Assembly (NCBI GenBank): GCA_902775375.1
Contig: CACYLU010000002.1
Coordinates: 1 to 64,000, forward strand
Direction of reading: 5' to 3'
DNA length: 64,000 bases
Source of the DNA: an uncultured Bacteroidales bacterium
GTDB lineage: Bacteria > Bacteroidota > Bacteroidia > Bacteroidales > Bacteroidaceae
A program made the position numbers and the translations under genes. The notes under the pieces are model-generated. The model was not told where the DNA came from. It did not search any database and saw only the letters and a list, made by a program, of their open reading frames with translations. Positions 7,997 through 17,007 of the stretch are shown in pieces; within the stretch, counting starts at the first letter, position 1, and the number at the start of each line of letters is the position of its first letter.

Positions 7997-9169
7997 ATGC
8001 TTTGCGAGAATAAATTCAATGAGATATATGGACGCGACCCCGAAGGTATGGCGTTCTGCCCTTATAGGGTATGCCCAATGGGTGCCCATTCTGATCATAA
8101 CCTGGGTAAGATTACAGGTCTAGCCATTAACAAAGGCATCCACATCGCCTATTCCCCTAAGCATAATGGGGTGGTGGAAATGCAGTCCATTCAGTTCCCC
8201 AAACGAGCACAGTGGCACATCGCATCTGTACCTACTTTGAAGCAGAATGACTGGGCGGATTACCTGCGTGGAGCCACTTTGTCACTTTCCAGAAAGTATA
8301 AGCTGACTACTGGTCTTTGTGGTGTTATAGAAGGCACACTGCCTATTGGTGGTCTTTCATCCAGCGCAGCTGTCATCATCAGCTTCCTGTCAGCTCTGTG
8401 TAAGGTAAACGGTATCGTCCTAGCCAAACAAGAGATCATTGACCTTGCTTACGATGCCGAATTGAACTATGTAGGTGTGAGTGTAGGTAAGCTTGACCAG
8501 AGTTGTGAAGTGCTGAGCAAGAAGAACCATCTGCTCTATCTAGATACCAAGGATGGCCAGTATGAACTCATTCCTCAGTCCCCGAATATGAAACCCTATA
8601 AGATTGCTATCTTCTTCTCAGGACTAGAGCACAGCAATGTAGGTTCTAAATATAATGTACGTGTAGATGAGTTGAAGGCTGGTGTTTATGCCCTGCAAGC
8701 TTTTGCTGGTATGGATTATGGCAAGTTTAAGGAAGCCATGGCCAGAGATGTGGATCGTGCCATTTATGAGCAGTACAAGGATCGTTTGCCTGTCAACTGG
8801 GCCAAAAGATGCGAACATTGGTACACCGAGTTCGAACGTGTTGAAAAAGGTGCCGAAGCATGGCGCCGAGGCGATATAGAGACCTATGGCAAACTTTCTT
8901 TCGAGTCTGGCTGGAGCAGCATCCACAACTGGGAAGCTGGTGCTCCCGAGCAGATACGTCTGTATGAAATCATGACCCAGACAGACGGTATCTATGGCGG
9001 TCGTTTCAGTGGCGCAGGCTTTAAGGGCTGTTGCATTGCGTTGATAGATCCTTCATTTCAGGAATCAGTTTCAGAAAGAGTTACTGAACAGTACTTAAAG
9101 TCATATCCAGAGATGAAAGGCAAGTATGATGTGTTTATTTGTGAAAGTGCAGACGGAGTAGAATTATGA
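7997..9169 (+). CDS. GHMP sugar kinase, galacturonokinase-like
   Basis: A 390-residue GHMP kinase related to galactokinase. The N-terminal sugar-binding motif reads YRVCPMGAHSDHN followed by AINKGI. This resembles plant galacturonokinase (GAHIDHQ and INKGI) more than galactokinase (GEHTDYN). The ATP-binding loop is GTLPIGGLSSSAAV near residue 118, and the C-terminal motif is GGRFSGAGFKGCCIAL. It probably makes galacturonate (or another sugar acid) 1-phosphate. Its stop overlaps the start of a nucleotidyltransferase by ATGA, and the two upstream genes make UDP-glucuronate and its epimer. So a uronic-acid salvage step is likely, but the substrate is inference; galactokinase activity cannot be excluded. 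Confidence 0.85.
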   Translation: MLCENKFNEIYGRDPEGMAFCPYRVCPMGAHSDHNLGKITGLAINKGIHIAYSPKHNGVVEMQSIQFPKRAQWHIASVPTLKQNDWADYLRGATLSLSRKYKLTTGLCGVIEGTLPIGGLSSSAAVIISFLSALCKVNGIVLAKQEIIDLAYDAELNYVGVSVGKLDQSCEVLSKKNHLLYLDTKDGQYELIPQSPNMKPYKIAIFFSGLEHSNVGSKYNVRVDELKAGVYALQAFAGMDYGKFKEAMARDVDRAIYEQYKDRLPVNWAKRCEHWYTEFERVEKGAEAWRRGDIETYGKLSFESGWSSIHNWEAGAPEQIRLYEIMTQTDGIYGGRFSGAGFKGCCIALIDPSFQESVSERVTEQYLKSYPEMKGKYDVFICESADGVEL

Positions 9170-9900
9170 AATGTTTGTTTCTGGCAGCTGGTTATGCCAC
9201 ACGCTTATATCCTTTGACGGAAAACTTCCCCAAACCTTTGTTGGAAGTAGCTGGTAAACCCATTCTCGACTGGTTGATCGACGACATGACGCAGTCGGGC
9301 CTCGTAGATGAGTTTATCGTCATTAGCAATCATAAGTTCGCCCATATCTTTGAAGACTGGGCTGCAAAGCATACCCAGCTATCCATCAAGGTTATCGATG
9401 ATGGGACTAATAGCAATGAAACCCGTTTGGGTGCTGTCAAAGACATCCAGTTTGCCATTGAGCAGCTCCAGTTGGATGACAATCTTTTGGTAATGGCAGG
9501 TGACAACCTCCTAGATTTCAGCTTATCAGACTTTATCCGCTATGCCATTGGTAAGCAAGCCACCTGCATCATGCGGTATTACGAGGCCAATGAAGCCCGA
9601 TTGCACAAGTCAGGCGTGGCAGAAGTAGCTGCTGACGACCGTGTCCTCTCTTTTGTGGAGAAGCCTGCTGAACCACGCAGCCACTGGTGTGTGCCAGCTT
9701 TCTATTATTATATTCGTGAAGATAGCCACAAGATCCAGCAAGCCATCGACAATGGTTGTGGTACTGACGCTCCTGGCAGTTTCATCTCCTGGCTCTGTGG
9801 TCATACAAATGTATATGCGTGGGAGATGCCTGGCCAGCGTTATGATATTGGAAACCTAGAGAGCTATGAGCAGGTAAAGCGGGTATTTGAAGGCCTTTAA
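9166..9900 (+). CDS. sugar-1-phosphate nucleotidyltransferase
   Basis: A 244-residue nucleotidyltransferase of the RmlA/GlmU-N type. It has the activating LAAGYATRLYPLTENFPKPLL loop at the start, GDNLLDF for metal binding near residue 108, and VEKP near residue 162. It couples a sugar 1-phosphate to a nucleotide. Translation is coupled to the GHMP kinase before it (4-base ATGA overlap), so the expected substrate is that kinase's product, giving a UDP- or other NDP-sugar. It is shorter than typical RmlA (about 290 residues), so calling it rmlA would be unsafe. Confidence 0.87.
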   Translation: MKCLFLAAGYATRLYPLTENFPKPLLEVAGKPILDWLIDDMTQSGLVDEFIVISNHKFAHIFEDWAAKHTQLSIKVIDDGTNSNETRLGAVKDIQFAIEQLQLDDNLLVMAGDNLLDFSLSDFIRYAIGKQATCIMRYYEANEARLHKSGVAEVAADDRVLSFVEKPAEPRSHWCVPAFYYYIREDSHKIQQAIDNGCGTDAPGSFISWLCGHTNVYAWEMPGQRYDIGNLESYEQVKRVFEGL

Positions 9901-9946
9901 TCATGTTGTTTAAGTCCATTAAATAGAATTAGTAGATTTTTTTGTT

Positions 9947-10048
9947 ATGGCACTATTTTCCGAGCGATATGGATATACTAAGCCTTCAGAGGTTTTGATT
10001 AGAGAAAAAATTACAACTGAAATTGAGAATGTTATCTGTTCTTGTTAG
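9947..10048 (+). pseudogene. fragment resembling the start of an AbiJ-NTD4-like protein
   Basis: A 33-codon open stretch beginning MALFSERYGYTKPSEVLIRE and ending in TAG. This opening resembles the start of AbiJ N-terminal-domain-4 proteins, found in abortive-infection-type genes of Bacteroidetes, but the remaining several hundred residues are missing. It is read as a decayed remnant. The similarity is from memory of the family, so confidence is modest. The 706-base gap from 9901 to 10606 holds only this and the next fragment. Confidence 0.4.
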
Positions 10049-10176
10049 TTTTGAAGAAGCTAAGTTTATGCTAGTTGCATGTAGTGCTTTTGTGAATTAC
10101 ATACAAGGGAAAAGGACTGTATAATATTTATAAGTAATAAACTACGGGTAAATAAGTGATGTAGAGGATCATATTT

Positions 10177-10527
10177 ATGAATCATGATGTTGTAAAATTA
10201 CAAGGTATGCTTGATGCGGAGAGATTTGATCTTCCTGTTATGAAGAAGATTTTGGGGCATTACAAAGACCATCCGGCAATTATACCTTGTAAGATTTCTG
10301 CTGGTTCAAAAATTATCAGATCAAGCACAAATGATACTAAAGAGTTTCATAAAAACGTTTCAAGATTGAGCTATCCACCTGTTGAGTATGCACGAACAGA
10401 TAGGGCTTCAATGTATTTCACAAATAATGTTGAAATAAGAATGACACCATATGCATTTTTAGTTTATTGTTACAAAAGTATCAAAATAAGTTGTGATATT
10501 TATGCTTATATTTACAATGAATGTTAA
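10177..10527 (+). pseudogene. truncated RES-domain-like fragment
   Basis: A 116-codon frame. Residues 35-80 (ISAGSKIIRSS, then LSYPPVEYARTDRASMYF) resemble the N-terminal part of RES-domain proteins, the NAD-degrading toxin family. Sequence after that is low in similarity and ends early in SCDIYAYIYNEC. RES proteins run well past this point, so this is probably a broken gene. It lies after the AbiJ-like fragment in an AT-rich gap in the sugar locus. It could instead be an unrecognised small protein. Confidence 0.4.
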
Positions 10528-10577
10528 AATAGACATGTTTTTATATGCTTACTTAAACAATTCTTGATTTATTTGTG

Positions 10578-10585
10578 TATTTTTG
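10578..10585 (+). promoter_or_regulatory. promoter -7 box before the ATPase gene
   Basis: TATTTTTG matches TAnnTTTG and lies 22 bases before the ATG at 10607. No -33 box is clear. Confidence 0.35.
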
Positions 10586-10606
10586 CATTCATAAGACAAA
10601 CTTATT

Positions 10607-12055
10607 ATGAGAATAGAACAAGAAGAGTTAGAAAGACAGATTGTTGAAAGAATGAGAATCGACAATCCTTGGTGGACAACTGGTCAGATTCCCATGGATA
10701 TCCATATGATGGAGAAACGGCTCTATCTTGATGCGTTTTACAAGATTGTAAAGGATATGACCGTTAGACGTGGTATTGTTCTTATGGGGCCAAGGCGAGT
10801 GGGTAAAACGATTATTATTTATCACACAATTGAGCGTTTGATTTCCGATGGCGTAGATCCTCAAAAGATTATCTATCTTTCTATTGATACTCCAATATAC
10901 AATGGATTATCTTTAGAAAGAATGATGAACATTGCAAAAGCTTCGCTTGTAAAGTCAGTCTCTGATGAAGATTTCTATGTTTTTTACGATGAAGTTCAGT
11001 ATTTGAAAAATTGGGAAATCCATCTGAAATCCCTAGTTGATACTTATCGTTCTACTCGCTTTATTGTATCAGGTTCAGCTGCAGCTGCATTGAAAATGAA
11101 AAGTGATGAGAGTGGGGCAGGACGTTTTCATGACTTCACATTACCTCCGCTTACGTTTAATGAATACATTCATCTTCAGGGACTAGGGAGCTTGATAGTA
11201 CCTAAAATGATAAAGTGGGAGAACCGGCTTATAAAAGCCTTCGATACAGTAGATATAACAAAGTTGAACAACCTTTTTATAAGCTATATCAACTATGGAG
11301 GGTATCCAGAAGTAGTGTTATCTAAGGACATACAGCAAGACCCTGGGCGTTATTTGCGTCGGGATATTGTAGATAAAGTGATGCTGAAGGATCTGCCAAG
11401 TCTTTATGGCATTAGTGATACTCAAGAGCTTTATAGGTTGTTCATACACATAGCTTATCGTTCTGGTTGTGAATTCTCTTATGAAGAAATGTCTCAAGAG
11501 TCAGGTATAAATAAAGAGATTATACGAAGATATATCACTTATTTAGAAAGTGCTTTCCTTATAAAGGTTATCCATCGTGTTGACGCAAATGCTAAGCGAA
11601 TGCAGCGTATAACGCAATTTAAGATATATCTTACAAATCCATCGCTTCGTTGTGCGCTATTCTCCCCTCTGACAGAAACAGATAAAGCGATAGGTAGTAT
11701 GGTAGAGACTGCCCTGTTTGCCCAACGTATTCAGCGAAATGATGAAGACATATTCTATGCAAACTGGAAAATGGGACGTGCTAATGGTGAGGTTGATATG
11801 GTTGGACTTGACAAGTTGTATCAAAAACCTATATGGGCAGTCGAGATGAAATGGTCCGATCGTTATTATGATGCACCTGGGGAATTGAAATCATTACTTT
11901 CGTTTATGGACAATAATCATCTGTCGGAAGCTATTGTTTCATCGCGTACAAGATATGGAACTAAAAGTTTGGATCATCTGAACCTGACCTTTATTCCATC
12001 TGCCCTATATGCTTATCTGTTAGGGTATAGAACTATAGCTTATAAAAATAACTAA
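10607..12055 (+). CDS. AAA_14/DUF4143 family ATPase
   Basis: A 482-residue ATPase. The N-terminal AAA_14 domain has Walker A GPRRVGKT near residue 64, Walker B-like VFYDEVQYL near residue 126, and the sensor stretch FIVSGSAAAAL. A central helical part with SQESGINKEIIRRYITYLE resembles a winged helix. The C-terminal DUF4143 part is nuclease-like, with GEVDMVGLD and AVEMKWS resembling a PD-(D/E)xK core. Members are common and often mobile in Bacteroidetes; function is not established. Its insertion between nucleotide-sugar genes and next to decayed fragments suggests gain by transfer. Codon use is AT-rich compared with the flanking sugar genes. Confidence 0.88.
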   Translation: MRIEQEELERQIVERMRIDNPWWTTGQIPMDIHMMEKRLYLDAFYKIVKDMTVRRGIVLMGPRRVGKTIIIYHTIERLISDGVDPQKIIYLSIDTPIYNGLSLERMMNIAKASLVKSVSDEDFYVFYDEVQYLKNWEIHLKSLVDTYRSTRFIVSGSAAAALKMKSDESGAGRFHDFTLPPLTFNEYIHLQGLGSLIVPKMIKWENRLIKAFDTVDITKLNNLFISYINYGGYPEVVLSKDIQQDPGRYLRRDIVDKVMLKDLPSLYGISDTQELYRLFIHIAYRSGCEFSYEEMSQESGINKEIIRRYITYLESAFLIKVIHRVDANAKRMQRITQFKIYLTNPSLRCALFSPLTETDKAIGSMVETALFAQRIQRNDEDIFYANWKMGRANGEVDMVGLDKLYQKPIWAVEMKWSDRYYDAPGELKSLLSFMDNNHLSEAIVSSRTRYGTKSLDHLNLTFIPSALYAYLLGYRTIAYKNN

Positions 12056-12068
12056 TAAGATATAGATT

Positions 12069-12647
12069 ATGTTTACACTAATTGATTTACCTTATGCTAA
12101 GGAGGCCTTAGAGCCAGTAATTAGTGCCAAGACGCTAGAGTATCATTATGGTAAGCACTTGCAGGCCTACGTTGATAATCTGAACAAGTTGTTGCTGGGC
12201 AGTGGATTGGAAGGATTGTCCCTCAAGGAGATTGTCAATCAATCTTCTGGAGCAATATTCAATAATGCTGGTCAGGTGCTAAACCACAATCTGTATTTTA
12301 GCCAGTTTGGCCAAGCAGATAAAGTAGCGAATGCTCCAACAGGTGCTTTAGCTGCACAGATTCAGAAACAATGGGGTAGTATAGATGCCTTTAAGGATGA
12401 GTTTGTTGCTAAAGGTGTAGGTCTCTTTGGTAGTGGCTGGGTATGGCTGTCTGCACAGGCAGATGGCTCTCTTATCATCACTCAAGAGCTTAGCGCTTCT
12501 AACCCTGTTACTAAAGGTTTGAAACCTTTGTTGACTTTCGATGTTTGGGAGCATGCTTATTACCTCGACTATCAGAACCGTCGTGCAGCTCATCTTGCTG
12601 AACTGTGGAAGATAGTTGATTGGAAAGTGATTGAAGAAAGATATTGA
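12069..12647 (+). CDS. sodB: superoxide dismutase, Fe/Mn family
   Basis: Converts superoxide to oxygen and hydrogen peroxide in the cytoplasm. The 192-residue protein has the four metal ligands His26, His73, Asp158 and His162 (DVWEHAYY). Gln69 in NNAGQVLNH is at the position typical of iron enzymes; related Bacteroidales enzymes can use either iron or manganese. Length is normal. It lies 13 bases after the ATPase gene and 3 bases before the sugar permease, so it shares a transcript, though it has no link to sugar metabolism. Confidence 0.96.
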   Translation: MFTLIDLPYAKEALEPVISAKTLEYHYGKHLQAYVDNLNKLLLGSGLEGLSLKEIVNQSSGAIFNNAGQVLNHNLYFSQFGQADKVANAPTGALAAQIQKQWGSIDAFKDEFVAKGVGLFGSGWVWLSAQADGSLIITQELSASNPVTKGLKPLLTFDVWEHAYYLDYQNRRAAHLAELWKIVDWKVIEERY

Positions 12648-12650
12648 TTT

Positions 12651-13874
12651 ATGAAAGTTGTTGAAAAGAGATACTTGTTGCCGTTCATTCTCATTACGAC
12701 TTTGTTCGCATTATGGGGTGTGGCGGCTAACATGACGGATACGTTGCTGGCTGCATTCCGCAAGGTGATGCAGATGAGTGATACACAGACAACATTTATC
12801 CAGATGGCGTTCTATGGGGCCTATTTCTTCATTGCATTGCCTGCTGCACTCTTTATTCGTAAGCACAGCTATAAGAGTGGGGTGATACTGGGACTGATTC
12901 TGTATGCTACTGGAGCAATTCTGTTCCTGCCAGCTGCTTGGGCTGCCAGCTATGCTTTCTATCTTTTTGCCATCTATGTGATGGCTACAGGATGCTCAGT
13001 GTTGGAAACGACGTCCAATCCTTATATCTTGTCAATGGGCAGTCAGGAAACGGCTACCAGGCGTCTGAACATCGCACAGGCATTTAATCCTATTGGTTGT
13101 ATAACGGGCATCTTGATCAGCAAGTATTTCATTCTGCAAGATATTTCACTGTATTCTATCAGTGGTACTTATGCTGCACTGGGCTGTGTGTTACTGGGCA
13201 TTATGTTGGTGATGCTTTTTGCCAATATGCCTGCTCTTCGTCAGCCTCAGGGGCCGGAGGATGAGCTTTCTCTGAAAGCGACATTTGGAAGATTGTCACA
13301 GAACAAACGCTATGCGTGGGGGGTAGTGGCACAGTTCTTCTACATGGGTGCTCAAACGGGTACATGGAGTTTTGCCATTCGTCTCTCGATGAAGGAACTG
13401 GGCGTGGCAGAGGCTGAAGCGGCTAACTTCTATCTGGCTGCCATTATCGGCTTTTGCCTGTCACGATTTGTATATACTTGGCTGATGAAATATTTTGCTC
13501 CGCAACGGTTGCTGTTAGTGGGTGCCCTGCTGAGTGCTGTCTGTGCTTTAGTGGTGGTGCTGACGACTGGTTGGACAGCTGTAGTGGCAATGATACTGGC
13601 CAGTGTATTCATGAGTCTGATGTTCCCCACCATTTATGGTTTGGCTTTGGGTGACGTGGAGAATCCAGAGAAAGGTGGCTATGCAGGGGATGCCAAGATT
13701 GGTGCCAGCGGCTTGATTATGGCTATCTTGGGTGGTGCACTGTTGACACCTTTGCAGGGATTACTGAGTGATGCAGCTGGTATCAACATCTCTTTCTTGG
13801 TGCCAATGGCTTGCTTTGCGGTGGTACTGTGTTATGCTTTGTATGTTCAGCGTGTGAAGGGTACTGCCCTCTGA
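12651..13874 (+). CDS. MFS sugar permease, FucP (fucose:proton symporter) family
   Basis: A 407-residue inner-membrane transporter with about 12 hydrophobic helices. LFALWGVAANMTDTLL at the start and VLETTSNPYILSMGS with RRLNIAQAFNPIG near residue 120 are features of the FHS/FucP family. Its direct neighbour is the GDP-fucose pathway (gmd, fcl), which makes fucose a likely substrate. Other FucP-family members carry glucose, galactose or GlcNAc, so the substrate is inferred. No fucokinase or fkp is visible in the window, so imported fucose would be activated by enzymes elsewhere. Confidence 0.88.
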   Translation: MKVVEKRYLLPFILITTLFALWGVAANMTDTLLAAFRKVMQMSDTQTTFIQMAFYGAYFFIALPAALFIRKHSYKSGVILGLILYATGAILFLPAAWAASYAFYLFAIYVMATGCSVLETTSNPYILSMGSQETATRRLNIAQAFNPIGCITGILISKYFILQDISLYSISGTYAALGCVLLGIMLVMLFANMPALRQPQGPEDELSLKATFGRLSQNKRYAWGVVAQFFYMGAQTGTWSFAIRLSMKELGVAEAEAANFYLAAIIGFCLSRFVYTWLMKYFAPQRLLLVGALLSAVCALVVVLTTGWTAVVAMILASVFMSLMFPTIYGLALGDVENPEKGGYAGDAKIGASGLIMAILGGALLTPLQGLLSDAAGINISFLVPMACFAVVLCYALYVQRVKGTAL

Positions 13875-13892
13875 CACAATAAAAATAAGGAT

Positions 13893-14954
13893 ATGAGTAA
13901 AGTTGCTTTAATTACTGGTATAACTGGACAGGATGGTAGTTACCTAGCTGAGTTCCTGGTAGAGAAAGGGTATGAGGTGCATGGTATTCTTCGTCGTAGC
14001 AGTTCGTTCAACACAGGGCGCATTGAGCATCTATATCTGGACGAGTGGGTGCGTGATATGAAGAAGAAACGCCTGATTGAGCTGCATTGGGGTGACATGA
14101 CCGACAGCTCTTCTCTGATTCGTATCATCAGCGAGATACGTCCTGACGAAATATATAATCTGGCGGCACAGAGTCATGTGAAGGTAAGTTTCGACGTGCC
14201 TGAGTTCACCGCTGAGGTGGACGCTGTGGGCGTGTTACGTCTGTTGGAGGCTGTGCGTATCGTGGGCTTGGTTGATAAATGCCGTATCTACCAGGCTTCT
14301 ACATCCGAACTGTATGGTAAGGTACAGGAAGTGCCACAAAGTGAGAACACACCATTCTATCCTCGCTCACCTTATGGCGTGGCAAAGTTGTATGGCTTCT
14401 GGATGATGAAAAACTATCGTGAGAGCTATGGCATGTACTGCTGCAACGGCATCTTGTTCAACCACGAGAGTGAACGGAGGGGTGAGAACTTTGTCACTCG
14501 TAAGATTACACTTGCTGCGGCTCGTATTGCCAAGGGTTTGCAGGATAAGCTGTATTTGGGTAATCTGAATGCCTTACGTGACTGGGGGTATGCTAAAGAC
14601 TACATCGAATGTATGTGGCTGATGCTGCAGCAGGATCAACCTGATGACTTTGTCATCGCTACGGGCGAAAGTCATTCTGTACGTGAGTTCTGCACACTGG
14701 CTTTCAAGGAGGCTGGTATAGAACTGCACTGGGAAGGTGCAGGTGTTGACGAGAAGGGTATTGATGTGAAGACTGGCAAGGTGCTGGTAGAAGTGGATCC
14801 CAAATACTTCCGTCCTGCAGAGGTGGAGCAGCTGTTGGGTGATCCGACCAAGGCAAGAACCGTGTTGGGATGGAATCCGCAGAAGACGTCTTTTGAAGAG
14901 CTGGTGCGTATCATGGTGCAACATGACATGAATGAATTGAAAATTGATAATTGA
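13893..14954 (+). CDS. gmd: GDP-mannose 4,6-dehydratase
   Basis: Makes GDP-4-keto-6-deoxymannose from GDP-mannose, the first step to GDP-L-fucose. The 353-residue protein starts with [14 protein letters not shown] (nucleotide binding) and contains [26 protein letters not shown] (Tyr-Lys pair) and [16 protein letters not shown], all typical. The last residues NELKIDN come from a heptamer repeat (14935-14956) that also supplies the TGA stop, so the natural C-terminus was probably slightly different. fcl follows. Confidence 0.97.
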   Translation: MSKVALITGITGQDGSYLAEFLVEKGYEVHGILRRSSSFNTGRIEHLYLDEWVRDMKKKRLIELHWGDMTDSSSLIRIISEIRPDEIYNLAAQSHVKVSFDVPEFTAEVDAVGVLRLLEAVRIVGLVDKCRIYQASTSELYGKVQEVPQSENTPFYPRSPYGVAKLYGFWMMKNYRESYGMYCCNGILFNHESERRGENFVTRKITLAAARIAKGLQDKLYLGNLNALRDWGYAKDYIECMWLMLQQDQPDDFVIATGESHSVREFCTLAFKEAGIELHWEGAGVDEKGIDVKTGKVLVEVDPKYFRPAEVEQLLGDPTKARTVLGWNPQKTSFEELVRIMVQHDMNELKIDN

Positions 14955-14956
14955 AA
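14935..14956. repeat. heptamer repeat locus C at gmd 3' end
   Basis: The heptamers attgaaa, attgata, attgaaa cover the last codons and the stop of gmd. Confidence 0.6.
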
Positions 14957-14972
14957 TAAAGAACTTTTTGGA

Positions 14973-15019
14973 GCAGCGAGGGCAGAGCCAAGCTTGCTTG
15001 GGCTATGCCGAGTCGCGAC
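14973..15019. repeat. long imperfect hairpin between gmd and fcl
   Basis: The core AGCCAAGC-TT-GCTTGGGCT (one bulge) is flanked by further complementary blocks (GCGA, GGCA with TGCC, TCGC). No T-run follows. It looks like a REP-type intergenic palindrome; whether it recurs elsewhere in the genome cannot be judged from this window. Confidence 0.5.
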
Positions 15020-15036
15020 AAAATAGGGCGAAGCCA

Positions 15037-15978
15037 ATGAAACTAGATAGTAAGATATATGTTGCAGGCCACCGTGGTATGGTGGGCAGTGCCATTGTCA
15101 GGGAATTGCAGCGGCAGGGCTATCATAATCTGGTGCTGAAGACGCATGCTGAGCTGGACTTGACTCGTCAGGAGGCGGTAGAGGCTTTCTTTGCAGAGGA
15201 AAAACCTGAGTATGTGTTCCTGGCGGCTGCCAAGGTAGGGGGCATTGTGGCCAACCAGAATGCTTTGGCGGATTTCATGTACGAGAACATGATCCTGGAG
15301 ATGAACGTGATTCATGCGGCATGGAAGAATGGTTGTAAAAAGCTGGAGTTTCTTGGGTCTAGTTGCATCTATCCAAGGTTGGCTCCTCAGCCTATGCCTG
15401 AGAATTGCCTGCTGACGGGCGCTTTGGAAAAAACCAATGAGGCGTATGCGTTAGCTAAGATTTCTGGTTTGAAATATTGCGAATTCTTGAACCGTCAGTA
15501 TGGCACGGATTATATCTCTGTAATGCCAACGAACTTATATGGTCCTAACGATAATTATCATCCAGAACATAGTCATGTGCTGCCTGCATTGATTCGTCGT
15601 TTCCATGAGGCAAAGGTTGCAGGCTTGGAGAGTGTGACTTGCTGGGGGGATGGCTCGCCATTGCGCGAGTTTCTCTATGTGGATGACTTGGCCAACCTCT
15701 GTGTCTTTCTGATGAACAACTACAGTGGTAACGAGACGGTGAATGCCGGTACGGGCAAGGAACTGACCATCAAGGCGCTGACTGAGTTAGTGGCTAAGGT
15801 GGTGGGCTATAAGGGTAGGATAGAGTGGGACACTACTCGTCCTAACGGTACACCTCGAAAGTTGCTGGATGTATCAAAAGCTACGGAATTGGGATGGACT
15901 TATAAGACGGAGTTGGAAGATGGTATTCGACTGGCGTATGAGGACTTCCTGCATAATCCTATGAGGGCTGAAAGATAA
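15037..15978 (+). CDS. fcl: GDP-L-fucose synthase
   Basis: Epimerises and reduces GDP-4-keto-6-deoxymannose to GDP-L-fucose with NADPH. From the ATG at 15037 the 313-residue protein begins [20 protein letters not shown], the usual start. An upstream TTG reading through the hairpin is rejected. Motifs: GHRGMVGS cofactor loop, LGSSCIYPR, and the [16 protein letters not shown] Tyr-Lys pair. With gmd it forms the complete route from GDP-mannose to GDP-fucose. Confidence 0.97.
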   Translation: MKLDSKIYVAGHRGMVGSAIVRELQRQGYHNLVLKTHAELDLTRQEAVEAFFAEEKPEYVFLAAAKVGGIVANQNALADFMYENMILEMNVIHAAWKNGCKKLEFLGSSCIYPRLAPQPMPENCLLTGALEKTNEAYALAKISGLKYCEFLNRQYGTDYISVMPTNLYGPNDNYHPEHSHVLPALIRRFHEAKVAGLESVTCWGDGSPLREFLYVDDLANLCVFLMNNYSGNETVNAGTGKELTIKALTELVAKVVGYKGRIEWDTTRPNGTPRKLLDVSKATELGWTYKTELEDGIRLAYEDFLHNPMRAER

Positions 15979-15987
15979 TTGAACATT

Positions 15988-16944
15988 ATGAATATATTAG
16001 TTACTGGTGCTAACGGACAACTCGGTAATGAGTTGCGAATAGTGGCGAAAGGAAGCCAGGATAAGTACATCTTTACGGATGTGACAGAGGCTTCGGATGA
16101 GTCTATCAACATGCTAAGAAAATTGGCAGGAGAAGATGTGCATACGGATACTGTACGGCTGGATATTACTGACCTGGAGGCTGTACGTAAGATGGTCAGT
16201 GAGCAGGAGGTGCAGGTGATTGTGAACTGTGCTGCCTATACGAATGTGGACAAAGCTGAGGAGAATTACGATTTAGCTGAGTTGCTGAATGCTAAGGCGG
16301 TAGAGAATTTAGCTGTAGCAATGCGTGAGGTTGATGGATTGCTGGTGCATATATCGACCGACTATGTTTTTGGGGCAGAACCTTACAACAAACCATGCAC
16401 GGAAGAGCAACAAGGAACGCCTACTGGGGTGTACGGCCAGACTAAACTGCATGGTGAGCAGGCAATCATCCACACTGGTTGTAAGCATGTGATCATCCGT
16501 ACGGCATGGTTGTACTCTGAGTTCGGTAAGAACTTCGTGAAGACTATGCTGAGCCTGACTACTACCAAGCCACAGCTGAAGGTGGTGTTCGACCAGGTAG
16601 GCACACCAACTTATGCATACGATTTGGCACAGGCGATAATGGTTGTTCTCGATGATTTCAAAGACGCTATTATCCATGGCGTAGCATCGAATTATGAGAA
16701 AACGGGTATCTACCACTTCTCGAACGAGGGGGTCACTTCATGGTATGACTTTACGAAACTGATTGCAGAACTGGCAGGGAATACGGCTTGTAACATTCAG
16801 CCTTGTCATAGTGATGAGTTCCCCAGCCCGGTGAAGCGTCCGGCTTATTCTGTGCTGGATAAGACCAAGATTAAGGAGGTGTTTGGCATCAAGGTGCCAT
16901 ATTGGACTGACAGTTTAAAAAAGTGCCTGTCAACAATGCTGTAA
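15988..16944 (+). CDS. rmlD: dTDP-4-dehydrorhamnose reductase
   Basis: Reduces dTDP-4-keto-L-rhamnose to dTDP-L-rhamnose, the last step of that pathway. The 318-residue protein starts at the ATG at 15988 (MNILVTGANGQLGNEL). It shows HISTDYVFG and YGQTKLHGEQ (Tyr and Lys of the active site) and RTAWLYSEFGKNFVKTM. A roughly 25-residue insertion after residue 25 (TEASDESINMLRKLAGED) is common in Bacteroidetes members. It lies 9 bases after fcl, so rhamnose and fucose supply share a transcript. Confidence 0.95.
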   Translation: MNILVTGANGQLGNELRIVAKGSQDKYIFTDVTEASDESINMLRKLAGEDVHTDTVRLDITDLEAVRKMVSEQEVQVIVNCAAYTNVDKAEENYDLAELLNAKAVENLAVAMREVDGLLVHISTDYVFGAEPYNKPCTEEQQGTPTGVYGQTKLHGEQAIIHTGCKHVIIRTAWLYSEFGKNFVKTMLSLTTTKPQLKVVFDQVGTPTYAYDLAQAIMVVLDDFKDAIIHGVASNYEKTGIYHFSNEGVTSWYDFTKLIAELAGNTACNIQPCHSDEFPSPVKRPAYSVLDKTKIKEVFGIKVPYWTDSLKKCLSTML

Positions 16945-16958
16945 AAAAATATTTTTTG

Positions 16959-16966
16959 TAATTTTG
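16959..16966 (+). promoter_or_regulatory. promoter -7 box for GMP synthase gene
   Basis: TAATTTTG fits TAnnTTTG, 41 bases before the ATG at 17008. It suggests that transcription of the GMP synthase starts separately from the sugar operon. Confidence 0.45.
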
Positions 16967-17007
16967 CGAATCAAAGAAGATAATAATAATCTAATAAGTA
17001 AAAGAAT

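Noticed and set aside
14944-15036. TTG-initiated N-terminal extension of fcl
   Set aside because: It is encoded by a heptamer remnant and a hairpin; the conserved protein starts at 15037.
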